From Apiosordaria backusii (lineage: Eukaryota > Ascomycota > Sordariomycetes > Sordariales > Lasiosphaeriaceae), in NCBI GenBank assembly GCA_030549205.1, contig JAUKTV010000013.1:1196553-1260552 (forward strand): DNA of 64,000 nt, given 5' to 3'. This document shows, piece by piece, positions 46,400-58,300 of this stretch (its first letter is position 1; every line of letters starts with the position of its first letter). The notes beneath the pieces were generated by a model, which worked only from the letters and a program-made list of their open reading frames with translations, did no database searches and was not told the DNA's origin. Both the position numbers and the translations under genes were made by a program.

Positions 46400-49300
46400 T
46401 TAATAAGATTACTAATAGTATAAATACCTATAATATTAGAAAATCTATATATAATTAAAAAATAGATATAATCGGTTACTTTAACCTTAATAAAAAAGAT
46501 AAAAGAACTATACTTAAAAAGTATAACTATTAGAAAGTATATATAAAGGTCTATAGTTTTTTAAAAGCTATTTGTAATTATATAGATATTAATACTAAAT
46601 GCAATGCTATTTAATACAATCTAAAAGTACTATTAATTAAACTAGTATCCTTTTAATATATAATAAAGCTTAATTAAAGAGATCGAAATTAGTTTAAAAT
46701 AAGCCTATATAATTAAAAGTAAGTATTGTTAAATAAGTTTACTATATTATATAATATTATATTAATAAAACTTCTTATTATAAGATATATCTATAAAGAC
46801 TATAAAAATAATAAGCCTATTAAAAAGTATATATTTATAATTCTACAATATATCTAATCTTTTAATATTATAAATACTTTTAATCTATTATAATATATTT
46901 ATATAAATATCTATCCTAAACTATAATAACTAGTTAATATTCTTTATAAAAGAGATACCATTACTATTTATTTTCAGTATTTTAAAAAAAAGGTTTACCT
47001 TTATTATACTATAATCCAATCCTTTACTTATAGAGTTTAAAATAAAAAATATATATTACTAATTAATATAATTTAAAAGTCGGAAGATAATAGTAATAAA
47101 AAAGAAAAGTATAGTTATATAGTTAGTAAAATATATTTAAATAGGTATTAACTTAAAGGTAAAGATTATAAAGATAACTATAGTAGAGTTAAAGGTTAAA
47201 GATATTTTAATAAAGGTAGTAATTATAGTTTTAATTATAATGATAATTATAAAGAATAGGAAAGAGGTTAAAGAAAAGGTAATAGATAAAGTTTAGAATA
47301 AAGTAATAGTTAAAGTTAAAGATAAGGAAATAGGTAAAGTTTAAAAAGAAGTTAAAGTAATAGTAGATTTAAAAAAAGGTTTATTAAAAAAAAGTTAAAA
47401 GGCTAAAATAGATTTTAAAGTAAATTCTATAAACATTATTTTTTTAAAAAGTACTATCTTTTTTACTATAATTATTGCCTTTATAGTTTAATCTATTAAA
47501 ATAGATATCTATATTATTAGTACTTTAAATACTATACTTAATATTACTGCTAGTTTAAATAAAATCCTTAAAAAGCAATATATTATAGTAATATTAAAAT
47601 TGTTTTAAAGGAAGATATTAATAGATAGGAAGTAGAATTTAAATTAGTAAAATCTAACTTTTAACTTATTAATAAGTTTATTAAAGAAGAAGATAGTAAT
47701 ATAAACGTTAAAGAAGATAATAGAAATTTTAATACTTACTTTAATATATTTTTTAATTATAATATAATAATGCTATTAGAAGTTATGTTAAGCTATTAGT
47801 AGGCTAAAACTAATATTAAGCTTAATAAAATTTAGATATATATTTAATACCTTACTATATTTAACAATTGCCCTATATTATTTAAATATATAAACATTTA
47901 TAAAATTATCTTTCCTTTAAAAAAAGTTAATTGTAATAAGTTTAATTAAGCAATAGCTATAAATAATATAGATGTCTTTAATTAAGTACTTACTTTAAGT
48001 AAAATTATAAAAGCTAGACTAGTATTAAGTTAAAATATTATTAGATTTAGTAAATCTATATATTATTAGATTAAAGTATAAGGTACTTTTTAAAGAAAGA
48101 AGATATTAGTTTATTTAAATATTAAATACTTAACTATTATAATAGACTGTAAATTTTAGTAATAAATATTTCTATATACTATATTGTTTAGATTAAATAA
48201 CCTAGTCTCTATATAAGCAGTTAATAGCGTTATTAAGATATATAAAATAGTAAAGTTCGATCTTTATATATTTAAAATCTATTAAAAAGTAGACGTTATT
48301 AGTAAAATACCGGTTTAAGTATTGGTAATAAATAGAATAGGCCTTAATATACTATTAAGTATAACCTTCTTAAAGTTAAATAGAGTAAAGATTAACTACT
48401 TTAACTTATTAGTATCTTTTGATTTATATAACGACCTTAAAATTACTTTTATTATAAAACTTAAATATTATAACCTTATAAAAAGGAAAGTAATAGCTTA
48501 TTAAAGAATGGTTATTTAGCCCTATTCTATAATATCTTTATTTATTAGCTTTCTAAATCTTTTAATAAATAAAGGATAGTTAAAAGATTATACTATCTAT
48601 ACTATAGTACTTAAAGTTTTAAACGCTATTATTTAAAAAGACTTTTTAAAATATTTAATTGTTATAAATAATACTAATAAGCTAATAGTCTTTTATAAAA
48701 ATAGGAAGGTTAGATATCTTTAAAATTATAATTAAGATAGATAAGTAAATGTTTTATAGAAAAAAGTTACTTTAATTAAAGCTATTATTAACTTAGTAAG
48801 TAATAAAAAGTTCTATTTTAACGATACTATTAAAACTATTCTTTATATAATTAAGGATAAAGTCAATACTTTAATTTAAATACTACTTAATAAAGGTATT
48901 AAGGAAGTTGATAATAAAGAATTTAATTTTAAGCTATCTTTTAAATATCTAATTAATAAAGGCTATTATAAAGGTCTAAGCCTTAATATTTTAAAACCAT
49001 TTTATATATTATAGTAAATAATAGTATTTAAATTAGCTTTTTAAATATAAATCTTATTAAACGTTTATAAGTACTTATTAAAAGATATAACTATTAAGAC
49101 AGTAATAGTATTGTAAATATATTAAAAGATAAGTATATATATATAGACATTATCGATAATTAGTATAAATATAAGGTTAATACTAAACTATATTTTTTAA
49201 ATATCGAAGATAGGAAAATTACTAATAATACCTTAAATTCTATATATAAATAAAATAAAATAGCCTAAAAGAAAGACAGTACCTTATTTAAATGTCTAAT

Positions 49301-52150
49301 ATTTATTATTTAGAAAATAATTAATAGCATTAAAAAAGGTAGAATAGTCGTAAACCTCTATAACCTAAATTAAGTAATAGTCCTTAATAACTATCTATTA
49401 TTAAATTAAAAGAAGATTCTTAATACTGCTATTAAATATAACTACTTTACTATTTTAAATATCTTAGCCTTTTTCTATTAGCTTTTAATTTAAAAGAAGT
49501 ATTAAAATAGGATAGTATTAGTAAGCTTTTAAAGTTTAAAAGTTAGTAAAGTAGCTTTAATAGGCTTTTATAATTTACTAGCCTATATATAGAGGTTTAT
49601 AAATAGACATTTAATACCTTTTTAAAAGTTTTATTATACTTATATTAATAATATAATAATTTTTAATAAAATACCTAATAACTATATTAAATATATTAAG
49701 TAGGTCTTTAGGCTATTTAAAGGTATCTATTTAAGTATTAATCTTAAGAAATCCTTTTTTAACTATCTATTTATAAAGTTATTTAGCTTTAAGGTAAATA
49801 GATTTAAGATATCTATTACTATAAATTAAGTGGTAGCTATTGTAAAAATTAAAATACTTATTAACCTTAATTAGCTTAAATAGTATATCGGACTTATCGG
49901 ATTTTTATAAAAATTTATACTATAGTTTTAATAAAAGATATAATTATTAAAAGATCGTAAGATTAAGCTATTAGCCGACTATTGTAAGAAAGGTAAGATT
50001 AAGGCTAATAGTATAAAGTTTAAGTATAAGAGGATAATATTTAAAATTACCTTTAAACCTATTAATAAAGAAAAGAAATCCTTTAAAATATTATAAAAGT
50101 ACTTTATAAAAGCAATATATTTTATATATTAAGATCCAAATCGTTTGGTCTTTATTAAAATCGATATATTTAAAAGAAGTATCGAAACTATAGTCTTCTA
50201 TTTTAAAGAAGATTATTAGGATAGTAAAAAGATTCCTATAGATAATATTTAGCCTATTATATACTTAAGTAAATGTTTTATTTTATTAGAAAAAAGGTAC
50301 TTGCCTATAGAGTTAAAGATAATTAGTTTAATTTAGACTTATTATAAGCTTTAAATATAAATTTAGTTAAATAAAGTTAAGGTAATTGTACTTACTGATT
50401 ATAAGTTAATTAAGGATATTATTAATTAGTCTTTCCTTAAAATAATAGATATTACTAAGCTTAACCTTAAACTGATTTTAATTACAGTATACTTAGCCTA
50501 ATATATTCTAAACGTTTATTATATATTAGATAAATTTAACCTAGTCTTTAATATATTATTAAGGCTTTTAATTATAGATAATAATAAACTATAAGGTAAA
50601 GATATTAATAAGTTAGATGATATTTAGGTAAATACTTATTGGCTATAAATATACTTAGTAATATATATAGAGATTAGCGATAATTTTAAAACTAAGATTA
50701 TTAAAGGATATAAGCTTAATTGTAAATATTTTAAGATCTTAGATTATATTAAAGTAAAGGAAGCTTTAATTAAGGCTAAAGAAGGAGCTTTGTTAATATT
50801 TAAAGCAATGCTATTTAAACTAAAAGATAGATTACTCTATTATAACTTAATTAATACTACTCTATACCTATATATATTAAGAAACTGTTTATAAAATATT
50901 TTAGAATTAATATACAATATAAAGTACTACTTTAGGATAATAAAAATAATTAAAAAGCTTTAGTACTTTGTATTTAATTAAATAATATACTTTATTAAAA
51001 AGTATATTAAGTACTGTTTAATCTATATTGAAAATATAATTAATAAATAAAAGCTACTTAGTAAACTAGAATCTATTTATATCCTATTATAGACTAGTTA
51101 TATAATCTATATAGATTTTATTACCGTACTTCCTTTAATTAAAAAGAGTAAAGTTTAGACAGTACTTAAAGAAGGTTTTAATATATTAATGTCTATTATA
51201 GGTAAAGGTAATAAAAAGATAATAATAATATTAAAAAAAGTAGACTAGATAGTAAAGGATTAAGGAATTTAGTTATTAATAGCTTTTTAGTTAATAGATT
51301 GGGGTTTACTAAAGAATATTATTTTAAATAGAAATTTAAAGTTTATAAGAAAGCTTTAAATAAAAGCATTTATAGTATTAGATACTACGCTTTTAATATT
51401 TATAGCCTAATATCTTTAAACTAATAAAGTATTTAAAAGGAAAAACTAAAAGTTAAAGTTAATAATAAAATATTACTATACTATAGATAATAATATATTT
51501 TAAATAAATATCCTTTCTATAGTTATTTATAATATAAATATAGTCTATATAGAAATAATCGGACATTTTTCTTTTAAACTTATTTATAGATTTAAACCTA
51601 ATTTAACTATAAATCTTATCTTTAATTTAAAAAAGCAATACAATATAGAGGTTATAAAAATATTATACTAATTAAAAGTAAAGACTGCAATAGCTTATAT
51701 AGCCGTTACCGTTAAAATTAAATACAATAGTAAATAGATACTTACTTAATTTAAAGTCGGTAATTAAATATACTTTAAACTTTACTATAAATATACTTTC
51801 TTTAATAAATTACTATATAAATATTCTTAATAAAGAATAGGCTTATTTTAAATTATAAAGGTTAAAGGACCTTTAGCTTATATATTTAAGTTTCTACTTA
51901 CTTAAGGTATATATTTAATAATATCTATTATTTAGCTTATAAAAGTATCTATTAATAAAGATCCCTACTATAGAATACCGCCGTTAATTAGAAAAGTTAT
52001 TAAGTTAATAAATAGAGAAGAAGATAAATATAAAGTTAAAAAGATATTGTAAAGAAGGATTATATTAAAGAAAGGTAAAGGAATAGTAAAGTATTTAATT
52101 AAATAAAAGGACTGGAAAAATTAGTAAAATTAATAGTATAAAAGAGCGGT
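46400..52150 (+). pseudogene. Gypsy gag-pol with chromodomain, RIP-inactivated
   Basis: Order along the plus strand: Gag-like text about 46,440-47,050, a basic Arg/Lys/Ser/Asn-rich tail about 47,090-47,400, and a protease/pre-RT part. RT follows, with its active site Y-I-N-N at 49,641-49,652 (D to N twice) followed by IIIFNK and LSINLKKSFF-like text. Then come RNase H remains (50,100-50,600) and integrase (50,820-51,700, with YIDFI near 51,110 and AYYLQTN-like relic of the AYHPQTDG block near 51,400). At the end is a chromodomain (about 52,000-52,120, YKVKKILQRRI...YLIK-KDWKN). The integrase-chromodomain order defines a chromovirus. Stops occur at Gln/Trp codons throughout. Confidence 0.85.
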
Positions 52151-52929
52151 TTTAATAAAGAATATATTAAAGTTAATACTAAGGTATAAAAAGAAGTGTT
52201 TAATTAAAGAAAAAAAGTATGAAAAGAAGGGAATAAAATTTAAATTAAAAGAAAAAGTGCTAAAAAAGGTAAATAAAATCCTTTCTTTATTATTAAAACC
52301 TTTTAAAAGAAAGTTTAAAAGATTTAAAAAGACAATACTTAATAAACTAAAGCTTAAGGCATTTAAAAGAAAAAGGGACTATTTAAAGAAAAACTTATTA
52401 TTAAAAATTAAAGACAATTAATAATAAAGACCGAAGCTATTAAAAAATTTAGTAAATTTAAAAGTTATTATAACTTCCTTTTTTAATTTATAATACTATT
52501 TAATAAAAGTTTTTCTATTATTTAACTACTTACCGATCAATTTATAGTTTTTAAATTTTTCTCTAATATAATATTTAAATCCCTTTCGAATTTTATACTT
52601 ATAATCAACCTTATTATCCTTATCCCTTTACCTTATAATTATTATATATTATACTAATTTTACAATACTAAAAAAGCTACCTTCTAATAATTTTACTATC
52701 TTTACTTTCTTACCTTTATAAATTATATATTATTTTAATTATATACTAGTAAGCTATCCCTTTATAACCTTTTTATCTTTATTTTTATACTTTAATAGTA
52801 TAGAAATAGCTATAATAGAAAGTATAAAAATAATTAAAATATAGTTGCCAATATTTATACTATCCTTTTTATAAAATATTAGAAAAAAAGGAAAAGATAG
52901 ATAATTTAAAAAGATAATAAAGGCAATTC

Positions 52930-54950
52930 CAAAGGTCGCTTTTATTATATATTATAAAAGGAAGATATAATAGCCGGATTAGCTTAACGATTAAAATATA
53001 TTATTTATTATTAAAAATTTTATATATAAAGAATTAAAATATAAACGTTTTAAAGGTAATAAACTATACTTACCTTTAAAGTATTTAATATAGAGAGATA
53101 TTTTAAATAGCTTAAAAGACTTTATTATTTAAAAAGATACTAGTAAAACGAAATTACTATAGACCTATATAATTAAAGTTATAAATAAGATACCTATATT
53201 ATTAAAAACTAAGTAATTTCTAATTATAAAGCTTATTTAATTTAATAAAAATAAAGTATTTAAGCTCTTATAAACGTTTTAAAAGTATATAAATAAAGCT
53301 GACCTTTATAACTTAATAAACAGATATAAGCTTAACCGAAGTTCCTAATATAAAGGTCTTAATCTTAATAATAATAACTTTAAAAAGAATAATATACAAT
53401 TTAAAAACATTAAACTAATTAATATCGAAAATAATATTAAAGACATTTACAGTTTTATTAAATATACTATAGGATAATTAATTATTAAACTAAAGCTTTA
53501 AACTTTAATAAATTACCAGAAAGGCAGCCTATATAAACCAACTATTATAAAAGATAATAAAATAAAAAAAGCTAAATATAAAAAGGATAAAGTAAAGGCC
53601 CTAAAGAAGAAAAAGAAATCCTTAACATTTAGCTTTAGTTTTATTAAAGTAACTAAAGTAATTAATAATAAGTTAGAAACCGTCGGTTATAATAAAATTA
53701 AGCCTATACTTAATTAATTAAATGATTATACTAAGTAATTTTAAAAGCTAAATAAGATATTAATAGAGATTTAAAGGTCGATTAAAGTAATAGTAAAGTA
53801 GGATAAAACTAATACCAATAAACTAAATAACTTACTTTAGAATTATACTAATATAATAGGCAAGTTTCTTAATAGTAGTTAAAGCGTTAACGTTTAATTT
53901 AAATAGAAAGAGATCTAACCTTTATTTAGAAATATAATAAAATATATTATTATTAACATACTATAAGACTTTGCTAAATAGAAAATACAATTTATAACCG
54001 ACGGAATTTTAAAAGTCGTTAAAATAGTTTAAAAGTTTAATATTAAGCTTAATAAAGTTTTATAATAATAATCAAATATAATAGTATTAAAAGGTTATAT
54101 AGATATTTAGGCTATTATTTAATAGATTATAGAAGTAACGACTTTCGTTAATATAAATCTATTTATTAGAATAATAAAGTAAATACTAATTCCAGTACTA
54201 GTATATATAACATCTATCGCTATTTAAATAGAACTTAAGACTTTAACTATAGCTATAATATCTACTACTATATAAATAGAACCTAAGACTTTAATCCTAA
54301 CTATAATATCTATTATTACTTAAATTAAGACTGCAACTCCGACTATAATACTTATTGTTATTTAAATAAAAACTAAAATATTAACTATTATAATATTTAT
54401 AGTTATATAAGTAAAAGTTAAGACATTAATTCCAATTAATACATTTATAATATTTACTATTATTAAAATAACAGTTAAGATTTTACTTAATATATTCCCG
54501 ATATTTAAAATAATAAAAAGAAAGCTAAATAAAGATAAAGATAATAAGAAAAGTATAAGTAAAAAAGCCTAAATAAAGATTTAAAATATTATCGACTTAA
54601 CTATTAAAGAAAAAGAATAAAATAAAGCTATAGTACTAACTTAATATAAAGCTATAGATCTAACTGACATTAAAGCTCTAATACTAACTTAAAATAAAGC
54701 TATAGATTTAACCAAGGATAAACCTTTAGGTTTAACTTTAAATAAACTTATAGCTTTGAATTAAAATAAAGCTTTAGCTCCAGTTTAAAATATACTAATT
54801 TAGTCCTAATAAAGTAAAAATGCAGTATTAAAAGAGTAGATAATAAAAAGCTAGGATAATTTAATAGATATAATAGTAGATAAGTAAAGAAAATAGAAAG
54901 TAATGGCAGATAAATAAAACAAGGAAAGAAAGAAGTAAGGATTAAATAAA
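52930..54950 (+). pseudogene. Accessory fossil frame downstream of gypsy pol, with tandem peptide repeats
   Basis: About 2 kb between the chromodomain and the 3' LTR still reads as one long Lys/Ile/Gln-rich protein on the plus strand when TAA/TAG are read as Gln. It contains a basic run (about 53,570-53,625, KKAKYKKDKVKALKKKKKS). Next is a Thr/Ile-rich section with repeats spaced about 42-57 bp (54,190-54,480), and then an 8-residue repeat array (54,624-54,791). Chromoviruses normally have little coding sequence after pol. I recognise no homologous family. It is bounded by the element's own LTR, so it belongs to the element unless a further insertion is hidden. Confidence 0.5.
54624..54791 (+). 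repeat. 24-bp tandem repeat, seven units, in coding register
   Basis: AAAGCT-type unit starts fall at 54,624, 54,648, 54,672, 54,696, 54,720, 54,744 and 54,768, exactly 24 bp apart. Conceptually each unit is 8 residues of the pattern K-A-(I/L)-x-L-T-x-(D/N). The exact spacing shows that no indels occurred although many bases changed. Confidence 0.75.
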
Positions 54951-55181
54951 TATCTCTTTACTTTACTATAATAATTTTTCTTTTTCCTTTTATTTCTTTT
55001 ATTATTATAAATAGAGCTTTAAAGTAATCGATAGACATAGACATTACTAGAAGTTATTGCAATAGGTTATAAAGGAATTAGATATTACTATTTATAGGCC
55101 GAAGAATTTAATAAACATAGTTATAGATATCGATAGATATGGCTATTAATAGGTTACACTATTAGAAGGTAGCAATTTTTC

Positions 55182-55196
55182 TTTAAAGGGGGGCAT
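55182..55196 (+). other. Polypurine tract of gypsy element
   Basis: TTTAAAGGGGGGCAT abuts the 3' LTR, the expected primer site for plus-strand DNA synthesis. It survived RIP because it holds no CpA on the plus strand except at its end. Confidence 0.75.
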
Positions 55197-55327
55197 TGTT
55201 ATAGAAGGACATAGAAATACAGGATCTACATATATATATATATATAGCTATCGTGCAGTAAACTTCTTCTCAATCAATCAATCATTATACAACCAATGTC
55301 TTGTGCTACTATCGTAACCACGCAACA
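55197..55327 (+). repeat. 3' LTR of gypsy element
   Basis: 131 bp beginning TGTTATAG and ending GCAACA. It contains a (TA)n run also present in the left copy. Confidence 0.88.
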
Positions 55328-55350
55328 CCTTATAAGGACTTAGTTTAACA

Positions 55351-58300
55351 CCCCTTCTTTACTTATAATAAATAATAGGCCTAGATTTAAATCTAAGGCC
55401 TACTGTAATAAGCTAAAACTAATAAACTAACTAGTTAATTAAAAAACTAAAATATAAGGTATATAAGGTATTAAGGCCTACATATTTAAGTATTAAGTAA
55501 CTACTTTTATAAACTAATTTATAAAGGAAAATTAAATATAGGCAAGGTAGTTTTTTAATCTATTCCTTTACTAACTTTTCTTCTATAGGCCTATTCTTTA
55601 AGCCTAAAAGACCTATAACGGTCTTGAATTTTTAACTAGCCAATAATTTAATTAGCCTATTAGTCGATATTCGTTTAATATTTAAGTAATTAATAGTAAC
55701 CTATAATACTTTAACTTACTTCCTAATCCAATAGTATTTTAATAATATATACTTAGTATAATTATAAAAGGCTAAGTTATAGGCAATAATTATAAAGCCA
55801 ATATTATTACTATATAATAAAGTAAAGCTTATTAAAATATACTTTAGCTTTTTATAGATCTCCTTAATTTATAGAACCTTATAAATAGCCTTAATAAATA
55901 CATTAGTTTTAGCCTTTAAAGTAAAGAGGCTTATAGTATTAGCCTTTTTTAATTTCTAACTTATAAGGCCTCTAACTACTTTAAATATAAAGCTATAGGT
56001 AGATTTTAAGTCCTTTAAATCTCCTATAAAGTCTGAATTTACAAAGCCTATAAATACTATAGTACCTTTCTTTTTAATAAATCCAATAGTATTATAACTG
56101 TAGGTAATTATTAAATTCTCTATACTATTTAAATAATTTAAAAGGTTTTTAATAGCATTTAAGTTTACTATAGTAGGCTACTATATACTCTTTAAAAGCT
56201 ACTATACTATAAAAGCAATATTAAGCTTTATTTAGGTTATTAAATATATTATAGTACTTACTATATATTAAAATAGTATATAATTTAACTTATAAGGCTT
56301 CCTTTTAATTTAAGGTCCTTATACTAAGCTACTATTTTAAACTATAAAGGAATTAGCATTTTATAGCTATTTTTAAAACTAAAGGTCTTAATTGCCTTCT
56401 ATATATACTAAGCTTAGTTAAACTATAGAAAAGAATAACGCTTATCCTTTATTATTTAAATATTTAAAAAGAAGGAAGCCGGCCTTTTATTTTCTATTAA
56501 GTAGACTTTATTTAAGCTTTTCTTAAGCTATTAAATATAGACCTTATTAAAGCCTATAATTAAATAATTATTAATATAAATTACTATAAAAATCCTAACT
56601 TTAGGATTATAAAAGATAATAAAGTTAGAAATTAATATTATAAAACCCTTTTCTTTTAATAGCTTAGTAAGTTTAGCTTATTAAAGTCTAGGGCTTTACT
56701 TTAAACTATATAGGGCTTTAAAAAGGTAAATTATTTAATTAGTTTTAAGCTTAAAGCCTTACCTATATAGCTTTACTTTAATAGCCAAGTCTACTTTTTA
56801 ATAAAACTTATAAAAGCCTTTAAATATAGGTATATAATTCTTTTTTTTAAATAGCTATTAAGAAATGTCTTTATAAAATCAATCTACTTTATTTTCTAAT
56901 TTAATAAAGCTGCTATAATTAATAGTATATACTAAGTAAGTAGTATAGTAATAAAGGTAAAGGTCTCTATAAAATCTAAGCCTTCTTTTTATAAAAATCT
57001 TCTAATAATTAACCTAGCTTTAAACTTTAAAAGCCTATTTTCTTTATTAGGCTTTTTATATAGTATTAACTTACTAGTTAATAACGTATAGTCTTTAAAG
57101 AAAGTACCTTAAGGAAGAAACTTAAAGGTTCTTTAGTTAACTATTTACTTAAATTTACTATATATAGCCTTTAGTTAGTAGGATTTTTTAAGGTTTTTTA
57201 ATATTTATTTTAGTATTTAAAGTAATAAACTAGTATTAAAAGGACCTTTAAAGACCCTATAGTAATAGGCCTTAACTTTAATTAATATTAATTTAATAAA
57301 TTAGCTAATGCCTATTTTAATATCTTTATTTATATTTTAATATAGTTTTTCCACTTCTATTAATAAGTAGTCTTTAGTAAGGAGTTTTAAGCTAGCTTTA
57401 AGGCTTATAATAGGCCTATTAAAAGGCTTTAAGTTACTATTAATTATAGCTTTTTAAACTAATAGTTGTAATAGGCCAGTTTTATCGGCTCAAAATAGTC
57501 GAGTAGTAATTTCGTAAGAAAACTAGTCCGGTACGAATGTAAGGTAAAAATTTATTTTGTTTGGGTGTAAATATATATAAATAGAGTAGGGAATAGCCGT
57601 AATATCGTTTCTCTTTTCCCTGAATTCGTACCAAAATTCAGTAAGAAATGGTCTACAATAGTCACAAGTAGGCATTTATATATATATATAATAGTATATA
57701 AGACTAAGTATATATATATATAATATACGTACTTGAACGTATTGTATAGTCGAAGTAGGTAGGTAGGTACGGTAGATAAGTAGTTAATTGGTAAGTAAGT
57801 AGGTCGGTTGGGCACGTAATATATTGAAGAAGTATTGATGTGTGTGATTGAAGGTGAAGGTTCAGGTCAGGTCTTAGTGGAAGCGAAGACCCCTATATAT
57901 ACACGAATCCTTCCACTGAAAGCCTTCCTTTATTCCACTATTCGGTCCGCTATTCGGTCCTTCTTTCCACTATAATTCTTTCTTCCAGTGGACCTTTCGG
58001 TAGTTGAATAGCTTGAATAGCTCTCAATGGCTCACAAAGCCCACCACAATACCAGTAGCAAAGCTTCCGTCCCAGAAGACTAGCTTCCGAGCCGTGCCAA
58101 GCCTCCGTCAAAGGCTAGCCGAGCCGTACCGGGCCGAATATCCCGCTTTTCGGTATATAAAAGAAAACTTCTTCAAATCTTAACCAAAATTGAATTTGAT
58201 TTAAGATTACTATTGCCTACGTAATATAGTATTATATATTAGAATACCAGCTTACTAGCTAAAACTAGTAAATAGATATTCTAATTTGAAGTTTTATTAT

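Larger units (their letters stand above)
36204..55327 (+). mobile_element. Ty3/gypsy chromovirus with nested copia A
   Basis: 131-bp LTRs at 36,204-36,334 and 55,197-55,327 (right copy starts TGTTATAGAAGG, ends CGCAACA). Target duplication is CCTTA at 36,199-36,203 and 55,328-55,332. A polypurine tract TTTAAAGGGGGGCA lies just before the right LTR, which fixes plus-strand coding. Subtracting copia A and its duplication leaves about 11.5 kb, longer than usual for a chromovirus. The interior is fully RIPped but shows gag-, RT-, integrase- and chromodomain-like remnants plus additional fossil coding on both sides. Confidence 0.9.

Noticed and set aside
48322..48504. 60-codon open frame in the AT block
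   Set aside because: A surviving fragment of the gypsy pol (between protease and RT), not an independent gene.
57552..57815. 87-codon Tyr-rich minus-strand frame
   Set aside because: Arises from TA and GTAG microsatellites in the insert; not a gene.
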